The notes beneath the pieces are model-generated. The model searched no databases. It worked only from the letters and a program-made list of their open reading frames with translations, and was not told where the DNA came from. Below, one piece after another: positions 32,113 through 40,943 of a stretch of 64,000 nt of DNA. The stretch is from the NCBI RefSeq assembly GCF_000424625.1, contig NZ_AUKG01000001.1:62001-126000 (forward strand), in the 5' to 3' direction. This DNA is from Conexibacter woesei Iso977N. Lineage in GTDB: Bacteria; Actinomycetota; Thermoleophilia; Solirubrobacterales; Solirubrobacteraceae. Each line of letters starts with the position of its first letter. Within the stretch, counting starts at the first letter, position 1. A program made the position numbers and the translations under genes.

Positions 32113-33267
32113 TCAGCGGATCGCCCGCTCGGTCTCCGGGTCGAAGAAGTGCAGCCGCTCGACGTCGATCACGACCCGGACCCTCTCGCCCGCCCGCACC
32201 GGCGCGCCCGGCGGCAGCCGCAGCGTCATCCGCGACAGCGTCTCCGGCACGGCGTCCTCGGCCAGCTCCTCCTGGTCGGCGGTCAGGACGACCGGCGCGT
32301 CGACGTCGGCGTGGACCAGCAGGTCCGAGCCGAGCGCCTCGGTCAGCGCGACGTCCAGCTCCAGCGTCCGCCCGGCCACCGGGCCGTTCGGCGACTGCGC
32401 CACCGACTCCGGCCGGATCCCGACGACCACGTCCCTGCCTTCGAACAGCCGCAGCGCGGGGCGCGCGGCCCAGACCGCGTCGGTCAGCGCCAGCCGCTGG
32501 TGGCCGATGACGACGTCGCCGCCGTCGATCCGCGCGCGCAGCAGGTTCATCGCGGGCGAGCCCATGAAGCCGGCGACGAACAGGTCGGCCGGCTCGTCGT
32601 AGAGCACCGCGGGCGGGCCGCACTGGGCCAGGCGCCCGTCGCGCATGACCGCGACGCGATCGCCCATCGTCATCGCCTCGGTCTGGTCGTGCGTGACGTA
32701 GACGGTCGTCGTGCCCAGCTCCTGGTGCAGCCGCGCGAGGTAGGCGCGCATCTCGACGCGCAGCTTGGCGTCGAGGTTGCTCAGCGGCTCGTCCATCAGG
32801 AACGCCGCCGGGTCGCGCACGATCGCGCGGCCGACCGCCACGCGCTGGCGCTGGCCGCCCGAGAGCGCCTTCGGCCGGCGCTCGAGCAGCCCGGTGATCC
32901 CGAGCTTTTCGGCCGCGACGTCGACCCGCCTGGCGATCTCGGCCTTCGCGACGCCCTGCATCTTCAGCGCGAAGCCCATGTTCTCGGCCACCGTCATGTG
33001 CGGGTACAACGCGTAGGACTGGAAGACCATCGCCAGGTCGCGGTCCTTGGGCTCGACGTCGTCGACGACACGGTCGCCGATCCGGATCGAGCCGCCCGTG
33101 TTCTCCTCCAGCCCGGCGAGCATCCGCAGGGCGGTGGACTTGCCCGACCCGGACGGGCCGACCAACACCATGAACTCGCCGTCGCGGATCGTGAGGTCGA
33201 GGTTGGCGACGGCGGTGGTGCCGTCCGGGAACGTCTTGGTGACGCCCGCGAAGTCGATGCTCGCCAT
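32113..33267 (-). CDS. Sugar ABC transporter ATPase (MsmK/UgpC type)
   Basis: A 384-residue ATPase. Walker A GPSGSGKST (near 38), signature LSGGQRQRVAVGRA (near 136), Walker B FLMDEPLSNLD and the H-loop VYVTHD are all present. A C-terminal OB-like regulatory domain (about 240-384) matches MalK/UgpC-type subunits that energise carbohydrate importers. It is placed 10 bp after the GH1 gene, in one operon with two permeases and a binding protein. Confidence 0.93.
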   Translation of the reverse strand: MASIDFAGVTKTFPDGTTAVANLDLTIRDGEFMVLVGPSGSGKSTALRMLAGLEENTGGSIRIGDRVVDDVEPKDRDLAMVFQSYALYPHMTVAENMGFALKMQGVAKAEIARRVDVAAEKLGITGLLERRPKALSGGQRQRVAVGRAIVRDPAAFLMDEPLSNLDAKLRVEMRAYLARLHQELGTTTVYVTHDQTEAMTMGDRVAVMRDGRLAQCGPPAVLYDEPADLFVAGFMGSPAMNLLRARIDGGDVVIGHQRLALTDAVWAARPALRLFEGRDVVVGIRPESVAQSPNGPVAGRTLELDVALTEALGSDLLVHADVDAPVVLTADQEELAEDAVPETLSRMTLRLPPGAPVRAGERVRVVIDVERLHFFDPETERAIR

Positions 33268-33277
33268 CGGGTTCTCC

Positions 33278-34672
33278 TTAGTCCTTGCGTGCGCGGTCGA
33301 TGTAGTCGCGGTAGAACAGCGCGCTCGCCTTCGGCGTGCGCGCCTGGCTGTCGAAGTCGACGTGGACGATCCCGAAGCGCTGGTCGTAGCCCTCTTCCCA
33401 CTCGAAGTTGTCCAACAACGACCAGACGTGGTAGCGGCGGACGTCGGAGCCGTCGGCGATCGCCTGGCCGACCGCTTCGAGGTGGCCCGCGAGGTAGGCG
33501 AGGCGCTGCGGGTCGTCGAGGTGGCCGTCGACCACCGCGCCGTCGTCGAACGCCGAGCCGTTCTCGGTGATCATGATCGGCAGGTCCTGGTACTCGGTCC
33601 GGACGCGCGCGAGGACCTCGCGCAGGCCGGCGGGCTTGATCTCCCAGCCCATGCCGGTGACCGGGCCGACCGACGTCGCGTCGCGGACGCGCAGCGGCGC
33701 CTCGTCGCTGGGCTCGACGCGCATCGGGTTGTAGTAGTTGACCCCGAGGAAGTCGTTGGGCGCCGAGATGATGTCCATGTCGCCGTCCTGCGGCGCGTCG
33801 AACGCGGTGCCGGTCTCGCGCTCGTACTGCTGCACCATGTCCTCCGGGTACGCGCCCCGGAACACCGGGTCCAGGAACCAGCGGTTGACGTAGCCGTCGC
33901 GGATCCGCGCGGCTTCATGGTGTTCTTCGTCGTCGCGCGCCGGGACCACCGGGAACAGGTTCAGCGCGATGCCGACCTCCGCGCTGTCGGGCAGCGCGGC
34001 GCGCAGCGCCTGGGCCGCCAGCCCGTGGCTGAGCAGCAGGTGGTGGCTGACGCGCAGCGCGGTCGGCCAGTCGCGGATCCCGGGCGCCTTGGTCCCGTAG
34101 GCGTGGCCCAGGAACGCCGTGCACCACGGCTCGTTCTGCGTGATCCAGGACTCGACGACGCCGCCCAGCTCGGCCCCGACGATCCGTGCGTACTCGGCGA
34201 AGCGCAGCGCGGTGTCGCGCTGCGCCCAGCCGCCGGCGTTCTGCAGCGCCTGCGGGAGGTCCCAGTGGTAGAGGGTCGCGACCGGCTCGATGCCGCGCTC
34301 GCGCAGGCCCTCGGCCAAGCGCTTGTAGAAGTCCAGCCCGCGCTGGTTGACGGTCCCGTTGCCGGTCGGGAGGATCCGCGGCCACGCGATCGAGAAGCGG
34401 TAGGACTCGATCTGCAGCGAGGCCATCAGGTCGAGGTCCTGACGCCAGCGCCTGTAGTGGTCGCAGGCGACGTCGCCGGTGTCGCCGTTGAGCACCATCC
34501 CCGGCGTGTGCGCGAACCGGTCCCAGATCGACTCGCCGCGGCCGTCGGCCAGCGTCGAGCCCTCGATCTGGTAGGCCGCGGTCGCCGCGCCGAAGCGGAA
34601 GCCCGGCGGCGGCGTGAACGGCTGCGGCTCCGCGGCGGCGCGCGCCGCGGGGGTCGCGTCGGTGGCGCTCAT
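33278..34672 (-). CDS. GH1 beta-glucosidase
   Basis: A 464-residue family 1 glycoside hydrolase. FRFGAATAAYQIEGS opens the barrel. The acid/base Glu lies in WITQNEPWC (near 178) and the nucleophile Glu in IMITENGS (near 367). It has no signal peptide and so should act in the cytosol on imported beta-glucosides such as cellobiose. The ATG overlaps the permease stop by 4 bp. It has the expected position for a CebEFG-BglC-like system. Confidence 0.93.
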   Translation of the reverse strand: MSATDATPAARAAAEPQPFTPPPGFRFGAATAAYQIEGSTLADGRGESIWDRFAHTPGMVLNGDTGDVACDHYRRWRQDLDLMASLQIESYRFSIAWPRILPTGNGTVNQRGLDFYKRLAEGLRERGIEPVATLYHWDLPQALQNAGGWAQRDTALRFAEYARIVGAELGGVVESWITQNEPWCTAFLGHAYGTKAPGIRDWPTALRVSHHLLLSHGLAAQALRAALPDSAEVGIALNLFPVVPARDDEEHHEAARIRDGYVNRWFLDPVFRGAYPEDMVQQYERETGTAFDAPQDGDMDIISAPNDFLGVNYYNPMRVEPSDEAPLRVRDATSVGPVTGMGWEIKPAGLREVLARVRTEYQDLPIMITENGSAFDDGAVVDGHLDDPQRLAYLAGHLEAVGQAIADGSDVRRYHVWSLLDNFEWEEGYDQRFGIVHVDFDSQARTPKASALFYRDYIDRARKD

Positions 34673-35511
34673 CCCTTCACCGCCCCGGCCGTCAGGCCCT
34701 GGACGAGCCACCGCTGGGTGGCGAAGAAGGCGAGCATGACGGGGATCGTGGACACGACGCCGGCAGCCATGAGCTGTGCGTACTCCTCGCTGTAGTTCCC
34801 AATGAAGTTGTGGATCCCGACGGGGATCGTCTCGGCCCGGTTCGCCGTGAGCGCGGTGACGAACAGCAGCTCGTCCCACGCCAGCAGGAAGGCGTACACG
34901 AACGTCGCGGCCAGGCCGGGCGCGGCGCTCGGGAGCACGATCCGCCAGAACGCGCCGAAGCGCGTGCAGCCGTCGACCATCGCGGCCTCCTCCAGCTCCG
35001 GCGGGATCGCCAGGAAGAAGTAGCGCATGAACCAGATCGCGACGGGCGTGAAGAACGCCGTGTAGATGAGGATCATGCCCAGCTGCGTGTCGAACAGGTG
35101 GATCGGCGTGTTCTGCTTGAGCCAGATGAACCCGAGGAAGACGGGCAGCAGGAACATCGAGCCGGGGACGAGCTGCGTCCCGACGACGCCCGCGCTGAAC
35201 GACTTCTGCCCGCGGAACGGCAGCCGCGCGAGCGCGTAGCCGGCCGACGCGGCGAAGGCCGTCGCCAGCACCGACGAGATGCCGCAGATGACGATCGAGT
35301 TCGTGAGGTACTTGCTGAAGTCGACCGTCGACCACATCTCGCTGAAGGCCTTGACGGTCGGGTGCAGCAGGTCGTACCTGCCGCTGGCCAGCTGCCCGCG
35401 GGTCTGGAGGCTGCTCGCGACCAGCCAGAAGATCGGCGCGAGCATGATGATCAAGATCCCGTAGGTGAGGGCGTTGAGCCCCCAGTTGGTCATGCGCCTG
35501 CTGCCGACCAT
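34669..35511 (-). CDS. Sugar ABC transporter permease (MalG-like)
   Basis: A 280-residue membrane protein with six helices. The EAA loop is ELEEAAMVDGCTRFGAFWRIVLP, which docks on the ATPase. ATG 35511 shares one base with the upstream permease stop (TGATG). It is the second channel subunit of the importer. Confidence 0.92.
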   Translation of the reverse strand: MVGSRRMTNWGLNALTYGILIIMLAPIFWLVASSLQTRGQLASGRYDLLHPTVKAFSEMWSTVDFSKYLTNSIVICGISSVLATAFAASAGYALARLPFRGQKSFSAGVVGTQLVPGSMFLLPVFLGFIWLKQNTPIHLFDTQLGMILIYTAFFTPVAIWFMRYFFLAIPPELEEAAMVDGCTRFGAFWRIVLPSAAPGLAATFVYAFLLAWDELLFVTALTANRAETIPVGIHNFIGNYSEEYAQLMAAGVVSTIPVMLAFFATQRWLVQGLTAGAVKG

Positions 35512-36500
35512 CACGCCATCTCCAAGTCGCGGCGGAACGCCCGGAACCAGAACGCCACCCAGATCAACATCACGAACATCAACAAGGTGCTCGCCGCCGC
35601 GCCGAACCCGATCAGGTTGTTGGAGAACGACTGCCGGACGATCAAGGTCATGATCAAGTCGGCGTCGCTGCCCGGGTTGCTGCCGAGCATCACGTAGGGG
35701 ATCGTGAACTGGTAGGCGGAGTAGATGACGCCGAACAGCAGCTGCACGGCGATCAGCGGTCGCAGCAGCGGGAACGTGATGTAGCGGAACCGGCGCCACG
35801 GGCCCGCGCCGTCGATTGCCGCAGCCTCGTGCAGCTCGCGCGGCATCGTCTCCAGCCCGGCGAGGAAGATCAGCATCGCCAGTGGGATCCCGCGCCAGAT
35901 CGACGGCACGATGATCGCGAACAGCGAGTTGTGACCCAACAACCACGTCGGGCGGTCGTGGAACAGGTGGAGGTAGTCCACCAGGACCTTGTTGATGATC
36001 CCGGAGTCCGACTGCCACATGAAGCCCCACAACGTCGCGACGACGAAGCTCGGGACCACGTACGGCGCGAGCATCAGCGTCCGCACCAGCCGGCGACCCG
36101 GGAACGACCGCGCGAGGAGGAGCGCGATGCCCAGGCCGCCGGCCAGCGTCCCTGTCACGGTGGCTGCGGTGTAGATGAGGGTGTTGCGCGCCGCGTCGAC
36201 GAACCCGGAGTGCAGCGGGTTGGCGTCGTCGAACAGGATCGCGTTGTAGTTGTGGAACCCGTTCCAGGGCGCACCGAAGAGCCTGGAGAAGGTGAAGGTG
36301 TTGATGTTCTTGAAGCTGAGCGCGAGGCCGCCGAGCGTCGGGATCAGGTGCACGAGCACCATGAAGACCAGCGCGGGGGCGATCAGCCAGTAGGCGAGGT
36401 TGCGGCCCCTGCGGCGGCTGCGGCGAGCGCTCGGGGGCGGCGGCGTGGCGGGCGCGTCGCCGGGCTCGCCGTGCACGATGGGTGGCGTCTGTGTGGTCAT
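35511..36500 (-). CDS. Sugar ABC transporter permease (MalF-like)
   Basis: A 329-residue membrane protein with a Pro/Arg-rich cytosolic N-terminus and six helices. The EAA loop is ELHEAAAIDGAGPWRRFRYITFP. ATG 36500 is chosen because the alternative start at 36533 falls inside the upstream hairpin. It pairs with the MalG-like subunit and the same ATPase. Confidence 0.9.
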   Translation of the reverse strand: MTTQTPPIVHGEPGDAPATPPPPSARRSRRRGRNLAYWLIAPALVFMVLVHLIPTLGGLALSFKNINTFTFSRLFGAPWNGFHNYNAILFDDANPLHSGFVDAARNTLIYTAATVTGTLAGGLGIALLLARSFPGRRLVRTLMLAPYVVPSFVVATLWGFMWQSDSGIINKVLVDYLHLFHDRPTWLLGHNSLFAIIVPSIWRGIPLAMLIFLAGLETMPRELHEAAAIDGAGPWRRFRYITFPLLRPLIAVQLLFGVIYSAYQFTIPYVMLGSNPGSDADLIMTLIVRQSFSNNLIGFGAAASTLLMFVMLIWVAFWFRAFRRDLEMA

Positions 36501-36517
36501 GCGTCGTCGGTGGAGGC

Positions 36518-36558
36518 GAAGGGCGCGAGGCATCGTGGCCGGAAGCCTCGCGCCCTTC
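36518..36558 (-). promoter_or_regulatory. 14-bp intercistronic hairpin between binding protein and permease
   Basis: GAAGGGCGCGAGGC (36518-36531) and GCCTCGCGCCCTTC (36545-36558) are perfect arms with a 13-nt loop. The hairpin lies 12 bp after the binding-protein stop and 17 bp before the first permease start. Hairpins at this place in sugar operons stop or protect part of the message, so that binding protein exceeds permease. No T tract. Confidence 0.7.
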
Positions 36559-36570
36559 TGGGGTGGATGG

Positions 36571-37956
36571 CTAGCCCGCGCTCTGCGCGAGCAGGCCGTC
36601 GGCCTCCTTGGCGGCCTTGTCGAGGCCGGACTGGATGTCCGCGTCGCTCAGCCCGCCCTTGCCGGCCGACTGGTCCAGGATCTGCCCGAACGCGTTCTTG
36701 TAGGCGTTCTCGACCTGGGCCCACTGCGCGATCGGCGCGTAGGACCGGCCCTGGTCCTTGATCGCCGCGTAGAACGCCTGGTGGTCCGGGTCGCTGGACC
36801 CGAGCTCCTCCTGCGGCTTGAGCCGCGCGGGGAACATGCCCATCAGGTTGGCGTAGTCGGTCTGGACCCTGTCCTGGGACAGGTACTTGATCAGCGCCCA
36901 GGCCGCGTCCTTGTGCCTGCTGGCCTTGAACACCATCAGGTTGGACCCACCGATGAAGGTGGAGCCCTTGCTGCCGTCGGTGCCGCCGGGCATCGGCGCC
37001 ACCGCGACGTTCCTGCGCGCCGCGGACGACCAGGTGTCGTCCTCGGGGCGCTTGGCCGACTGCAGGACCCACGGGCCGCCGACGAACACCGCGAGGCGGC
37101 CGCCCTTGAACTCGTTCTCGACCTGCGTGCCGTCACGCTCGAGCATCGACTTGTCCCACAGGCCCCTGCCGACGAGGTCTGTGGCGAACTTGACGCCCTG
37201 GACCGCCTGCGGCGAGTTGATGGTGGACTTGGTCGCGTCGTCGTTGAGCTCCGCGCCGCCCGCGTCCCAGACCCACGGCATCATGTTGTGGACCAGGTCA
37301 TAGGCCTTCTTGCCGGGGCCGCCGAACGGGGCGATCGACTCGCCGCCCAGCTTGGTGACGCTCTTGAGCTTCTCGAGCGTCGCCTCCAGCGCGGCCTCCG
37401 ACGTGAACGCCGTCTTGGGGTCGACGCCCGCGGCCCTCAGCGCGTCCTTGCGGTAGTAGATCGTGCGGGCCTCGGTGAACCACGGGATCCCGAACGTGCC
37501 GTCCTGGCCCTGGATCGTCGAGGTCTTCCAGATGCCGGGCGCGTACGCCGACTGGCCGCCGATCTGGCTGACCTTGTCGCCCACGTTCTCGAACCCGCCG
37601 AGGGCGGCGAAGAACGGGACCTGCGTGGTGCCGGCCTGCGTGACGTCCGGGCCGGTGCCGGAGACCGCGGCGTCGCGGATCCGGTCCTGCTGGACGTCCC
37701 AGCCGACGAGCTGGACGTTGACCCTGATGCCCGTCTGCGCCTCGAACGGCTTGACGAGGCTCTGGGTGTCCTTCACCGGGCTCGGCCCGTTGTTCATGAT
37801 CCACAACGTGACCGTCTGCCCCTTGAGGCTGGCGGCGTCCGTCGTCTTGGTGTCGCTCCTGCCGCCGTTGTCGCTGCTGCTGCCACATGCGGCAACGAAG
37901 AACGACAACATGGCCAGGGCGACCGCCGTCAAGGCGGTGATGCGGCTCTTTCGCAT
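36571..37956 (-). CDS. Sugar ABC transporter substrate-binding lipoprotein
   Basis: A 461-residue family 1 solute-binding protein. The signal ends in lipobox FVAAC (Cys24) followed by a GSSSDNGG linker. The core shows KGQTVTLWIMNNG and GIPWFTEARTIYYRKDAL, typical of MalE/CebE-like proteins for oligosaccharides. ATG 37956 follows AGGAGGG. A LacI-type operator lies 44-59 bp upstream. The specific sugar is inferred from the GH1 neighbour to be a beta-glucoside. Confidence 0.93.
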   Translation of the reverse strand: MRKSRITALTAVALAMLSFFVAACGSSSDNGGRSDTKTTDAASLKGQTVTLWIMNNGPSPVKDTQSLVKPFEAQTGIRVNVQLVGWDVQQDRIRDAAVSGTGPDVTQAGTTQVPFFAALGGFENVGDKVSQIGGQSAYAPGIWKTSTIQGQDGTFGIPWFTEARTIYYRKDALRAAGVDPKTAFTSEAALEATLEKLKSVTKLGGESIAPFGGPGKKAYDLVHNMMPWVWDAGGAELNDDATKSTINSPQAVQGVKFATDLVGRGLWDKSMLERDGTQVENEFKGGRLAVFVGGPWVLQSAKRPEDDTWSSAARRNVAVAPMPGGTDGSKGSTFIGGSNLMVFKASRHKDAAWALIKYLSQDRVQTDYANLMGMFPARLKPQEELGSSDPDHQAFYAAIKDQGRSYAPIAQWAQVENAYKNAFGQILDQSAGKGGLSDADIQSGLDKAAKEADGLLAQSAG

Positions 37957-37999
37957 TCTGCTTCCCTCCTGCTCCCCAACGAGTGAACTTCTGCGGTTT

Positions 38000-38015
38000 A
38001 CAAAAACGTTTACGA
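38000..38015 (-). promoter_or_regulatory. LacI-type operator before the sugar-binding protein gene
   Basis: ACAAAAACGTTTACGA has the AAACGTTT core of LacI-family sites and aligns with the perfect operator before lacI. It sits where it would block transcription of the transport operon. Confidence 0.6.
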
Positions 38016-38066
38016 CCCTGCGGTTTGTGACTGGCGCTGTGGCGTGACGGTCGTGGCAGCGGCTCC

Positions 38067-39131
38067 TTACCCGCCCAGCGGGGGCGTGGTGGTGCCGCGG
38101 ACGACGAGCTCCACGGGCAGCGTGGTCGGCTCGGGCGCGGTCTCCCCCGCGCCGTCGCCTCGCTCGGTGCCGGCGAGCGCGAGGACCGCGCGAGCCGCTG
38201 CTGCCCCGAGGCCGGCCTTGTCCTGGCGGAGCGTCGTGAGCCCCGGCTGGAGGTGGGCGGCAAGCATGATGTCGTCGAAGCCGATGACGCTGAGGTCGCG
38301 CGGCGCGAGCAGGTCGCGCTCGGCGGCGGCGCGGATCGCACCGACGGCCATGAGGTCCGACGCCGCGACGATCGCGGTCGGCGGCTCCTCGAGGTCGAGC
38401 AGGCGCGCGGCCGCCGCGTGGCCGGAGTCGACGTAGAAGTCGCCCTGGACGACGTACTCGTCGCGGTAGGCGAGGCCGTGTTCCTGGAGGGCTTCCCGGT
38501 AGCCCTTGAGGCGGTCGAGGCCGGCGAGCGTCTCGGTCGGCCCGTGGATCGTCGCGATCCGCCGATGCCCAAGCGCCGCAAGGTGATCGACGGCCAGGCG
38601 GCCGCCGGCGGCGTTGTCGGACGAGACGTAGGAGGTGGCGCGGCCGCCGAGCAGCTGGACGTCGACGCCGATCGTCGGGATCGTCGACGCGGTGAGGCGC
38701 CGGACCTCCTCGTCGTGGTGGTCGACGCCCATCAGGATCACGCCGTCGACGTTGTGGTGGCGGCAGCGCTTGACGTAGTTGTGGCGGCCGTAGCCGTTGC
38801 CGGGCTGCTCGGTCGCGAACAGCAGCAGGTCGAAGCCCTGCTGGCCCGCGGTCTCCTGCACGCCGACGAGGACCTCGTGGAAGAACGGGTGCTGCAGGTC
38901 CGGGTGGCCCTCGCCGGTGTCGAGGAAGACGCCGACGACGTGGCTGCGCTGCGTGACGAGGGTCCGGGCCGACGCGCTCGGCGTGTAGTCGAGCTCCTCG
39001 GCGAGGCGTACGATCCGCTCACGGGTGTCCGGGCTCACGTCGGCGTAGCCGTTCAGCGCACGGCTGACGGTGCCGATCGAGACGCCGGACAGGCGTGCCA
39101 ACTCGCGGATGGTTGTGCGCTCGGAACCCAA
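38067..39131 (-). CDS. LacI family transcriptional repressor of the sugar locus
   Basis: A 354-residue LacI-family protein. The helix-turn-helix TIRELARLSGVSIGTVSRAL and hinge YTPSASARTL occupy residues 7-58, then a periplasmic-binding-like sensor domain. The start is TTG 39131 after AGGAGGAGAG. It probably represses its own gene and the adjacent transport/GH1 operon, released by a glucoside or its breakdown product. Confidence 0.93.
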   Translation of the reverse strand: MGSERTTIRELARLSGVSIGTVSRALNGYADVSPDTRERIVRLAEELDYTPSASARTLVTQRSHVVGVFLDTGEGHPDLQHPFFHEVLVGVQETAGQQGFDLLLFATEQPGNGYGRHNYVKRCRHHNVDGVILMGVDHHDEEVRRLTASTIPTIGVDVQLLGGRATSYVSSDNAAGGRLAVDHLAALGHRRIATIHGPTETLAGLDRLKGYREALQEHGLAYRDEYVVQGDFYVDSGHAAAARLLDLEEPPTAIVAASDLMAVGAIRAAAERDLLAPRDLSVIGFDDIMLAAHLQPGLTTLRQDKAGLGAAAARAVLALAGTERGDGAGETAPEPTTLPVELVVRGTTTPPLGG

Positions 39132-39157
39132 GTTCGATCTCTCCTCCTGTGCCGCTG

Positions 39158-39177
39158 TTCCGAAAACGTTTTCGGAA
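39158..39177 (-). promoter_or_regulatory. 20-bp perfect palindromic LacI operator
   Basis: TTCCGAAAACGTTTTCGGAA is a perfect palindrome 27 bp before the lacI start. Its centre ACGT with flanking A/T runs is the LacI-family consensus. This is a likely autoregulatory site and a better match than the site before the binding protein gene. Confidence 0.8.
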
Positions 39178-39215
39178 GCGGCTCGGGGATCCTAACCACA
39201 GCCGCGGGTGCGCTG

Positions 39216-40097
39216 TCAAGAGCGAATTGTGGTCGCCTGGATGACGTGGTCGCGGAACGCGGCGGCCGCGGGGGTGGGTCGCTCGTGGGCGCGCCAGAGG
39301 AGGCTGACGGGCACCCGGACCCTGGGGTGCAGGGGGCGGACGGCGAGCGTTGTTGGTGGTGTCGATGCCACCACCGCGCTGGGCATCAGCGTGACGCCGA
39401 GGCCGAGTGCGACGAGCTCCTGGAGCGTGCCGAGCTCGTTGGCTTCCGCGATGACCTGGGGTTGTTCTACAAGTCGCTCCAGCTCGGCGCGCAGGGCGCT
39501 GCCGGCGCCGTAGGCGACGAGGCGCTCGCCCTGCAGCGCGGCGTGGGGGATGCGCCTGCGCCGGGCGAGCGGGTGGTCGGGGGCGAGGATCAGGACCAGC
39601 TCCTCGTCGGTGAGCCGGCGGCCTTGGAGGGTGGGCGGCAAGGTGGTGGGGTCGATCAGCGCCATCACCAGGTCGAGGCGGCCCTTGCCCAGCTCGTCGA
39701 TCAGCCGCGCGGCGACGTCCTCGCGGATCGTCAGGTCGACGCCCGGATGCTGCGCCGCGAACTCGGCGATCAGCTTGGCCGGGTGCAGGCCCGAGACCGG
39801 CGGGACGCCGCCGATCCGCAGCGAGCCGCGGACGAGGCCGCGCAGCGCGTCGAGGTCCTCGCGGATCGCGTCGGCCTCGGCCATCGCGCGGCGGGCGCGT
39901 TCCAGGACAACTTGCCCCGCCTCGGTCACCTCGACGCGGCGCGTCGTGCGTCTGAGCAGTTCCACCCCAAGTTCCCGTTCGAGCTTGGCGACCTGCTGCG
40001 AGAGCGCGGACTGCGCGACGTGGAGGTCGAGCGCGGCGGCGGTGAACGAGCGAGCGCTCGCGACCGCGTCGAGGTAGCGCAGCTGGCGGAGATCCAT
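39216..40097 (-). CDS. LysR family transcriptional regulator
   Basis: A 293-residue LTTR. The N-terminal winged helix-turn-helix (residues 1-60) reads MDLRQLRYLDAVASARSF, then SALSQQVAKLERELGVELL. The C-terminal effector domain of about 200 residues follows. The inducer and targets are unknown; the nearest divergent gene is a small hypothetical protein. The ATG lies inside a 12-bp inverted repeat and has no Shine-Dalgarno. Confidence 0.92.
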   Translation of the reverse strand: MDLRQLRYLDAVASARSFTAAALDLHVAQSALSQQVAKLERELGVELLRRTTRRVEVTEAGQVVLERARRAMAEADAIREDLDALRGLVRGSLRIGGVPPVSGLHPAKLIAEFAAQHPGVDLTIREDVAARLIDELGKGRLDLVMALIDPTTLPPTLQGRRLTDEELVLILAPDHPLARRRRIPHAALQGERLVAYGAGSALRAELERLVEQPQVIAEANELGTLQELVALGLGVTLMPSAVVASTPPTTLAVRPLHPRVRVPVSLLWRAHERPTPAAAAFRDHVIQATTIRS

Positions 40098-40124
40098 CTA
40101 TCGCGAACGCTAATGGATCTCCGC
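40086..40124 (-). promoter_or_regulatory. 12-bp inverted repeat covering the lysR start codon
   Basis: GCGGAGATCCAT (40086-40097) and ATGGATCTCCGC (40113-40124) are perfect arms, 15 bp apart. The first arm contains the lysR ATG on the minus strand. In mRNA starting upstream, the start codon would be locked in a stem. Alternatively it is the LysR binding site in the divergent promoter. Confidence 0.55.
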
Positions 40125-40159
40125 TCAGATTCCCATTGCCCGATCGCCGTTCCCCACCG

Positions 40160-40483
40160 ATGATGCCCTCCATGCCCCCTCTCCCCCTCCCCACCACCAC
40201 CGCCATCACCCTCCGCGCTGCATTCCCGGACGACCTCAGCGCGATCCGCACCCTGGCCACCCTCGACTCCTCTCCCGCCCCGCCTGAGCCGTTGTTGTTG
40301 GCCTTCGAAGGCGCCACGCTGCGCGCAGCGCTGTCGCTCTCGACCGGCGCCTCGATCGCCGACCCCTTCGCACCGACGACCCGCCTCATCTCGCTCCTCC
40401 ACCGCGCAGCCTCCCGCCGCACAGCCCCACCCCGCTGGTCCTCCCGCCCGCGCCTGGCGCGGCTCGCGCTACGCGCGGGCTAG
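40160..40483 (+). CDS. Small conserved actinobacterial protein
   Basis: A 107-residue protein starting at the ATGATG at 40160. ITLRAAFPDDLSAIRTLATLDS, then LLAFEGATLRAALSLSTGASIADPFAPTTRLISLLHRAA, resembles a small conserved actinobacterial group that looks like a shortened GNAT-type fold. It lacks an acetyl-CoA-binding loop that I can see. Function unknown. It is divergent from lysR and could be its target. Confidence 0.6.
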   Translation: MMPSMPPLPLPTTTAITLRAAFPDDLSAIRTLATLDSSPAPPEPLLLAFEGATLRAALSLSTGASIADPFAPTTRLISLLHRAASRRTAPPRWSSRPRLARLALRAG

Positions 40484-40490
40484 ACGAACT

Positions 40491-40943
40491 TCAGCGGCGC
40501 CGGCGCAGCGATCGACGCGCGTCAGAGTCCGATCGTCGCTGGTCACGCTCTACAGCCTTCTCGACGCGAAGGGCGCGCGCCGCGGTGCGGAGCGTCAGGA
40601 AGCGCTCGACGAGGTGATGCAACCCCCACCCGCCGTTCGCCACGGCGACGACCCCCAGAGAGCCGGCAGCGAGATTGATCTGATGCGTCCATTCGCCCTG
40701 GATCAGGCTCGCGCAGGCGATCACGATGAACAACAACAGGGCGAGGCTCAGCGCGTAGGCGACCGATCGGAAAGCCACCCGCTGGGCGCGCTCAGCGCCC
40801 CGCAGCTCGCTGACGGCGACGTCGTCGAACGCAGCGTCGATGGCCCGCCATCTCACGTCGCTCGCCGCGCGATCCTCCTCGATACCGCCGCGCAGGGCCC
40901 GGATGTCGTCGAGCAGATCGCCGTTGGTCGTCATCGTTGTCAT
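40491..40943 (-). CDS. Two-helix membrane protein of unknown function
   Basis: A 150-residue protein. A charged N-terminus with coiled-coil tendency (LLDDIRALRGGIEEDRAASD) leads to two membrane helices (about 63-82 and 92-108) and a basic C-terminal helix (ALRVEKAVERDQRRSDSDARR). The ATG overlaps the stop of a small upstream ORF (GGATGA), hinting at coupling. No family recognised. Confidence 0.6.
   Translation of the reverse strand: MTTMTTNGDLLDDIRALRGGIEEDRAASDVRWRAIDAAFDDVAVSELRGAERAQRVAFRSVAYALSLALLLFIVIACASLIQGEWTHQINLAAGSLGVVAVANGGWGLHHLVERFLTLRTAARALRVEKAVERDQRRSDSDARRSLRRRR

Noticed and set aside
40136-40163. TTG start at 40136 for the small protein
   Set aside because: It would add eight residues with no ribosome site; the ATGATG at 40160 is closer to the conserved region.
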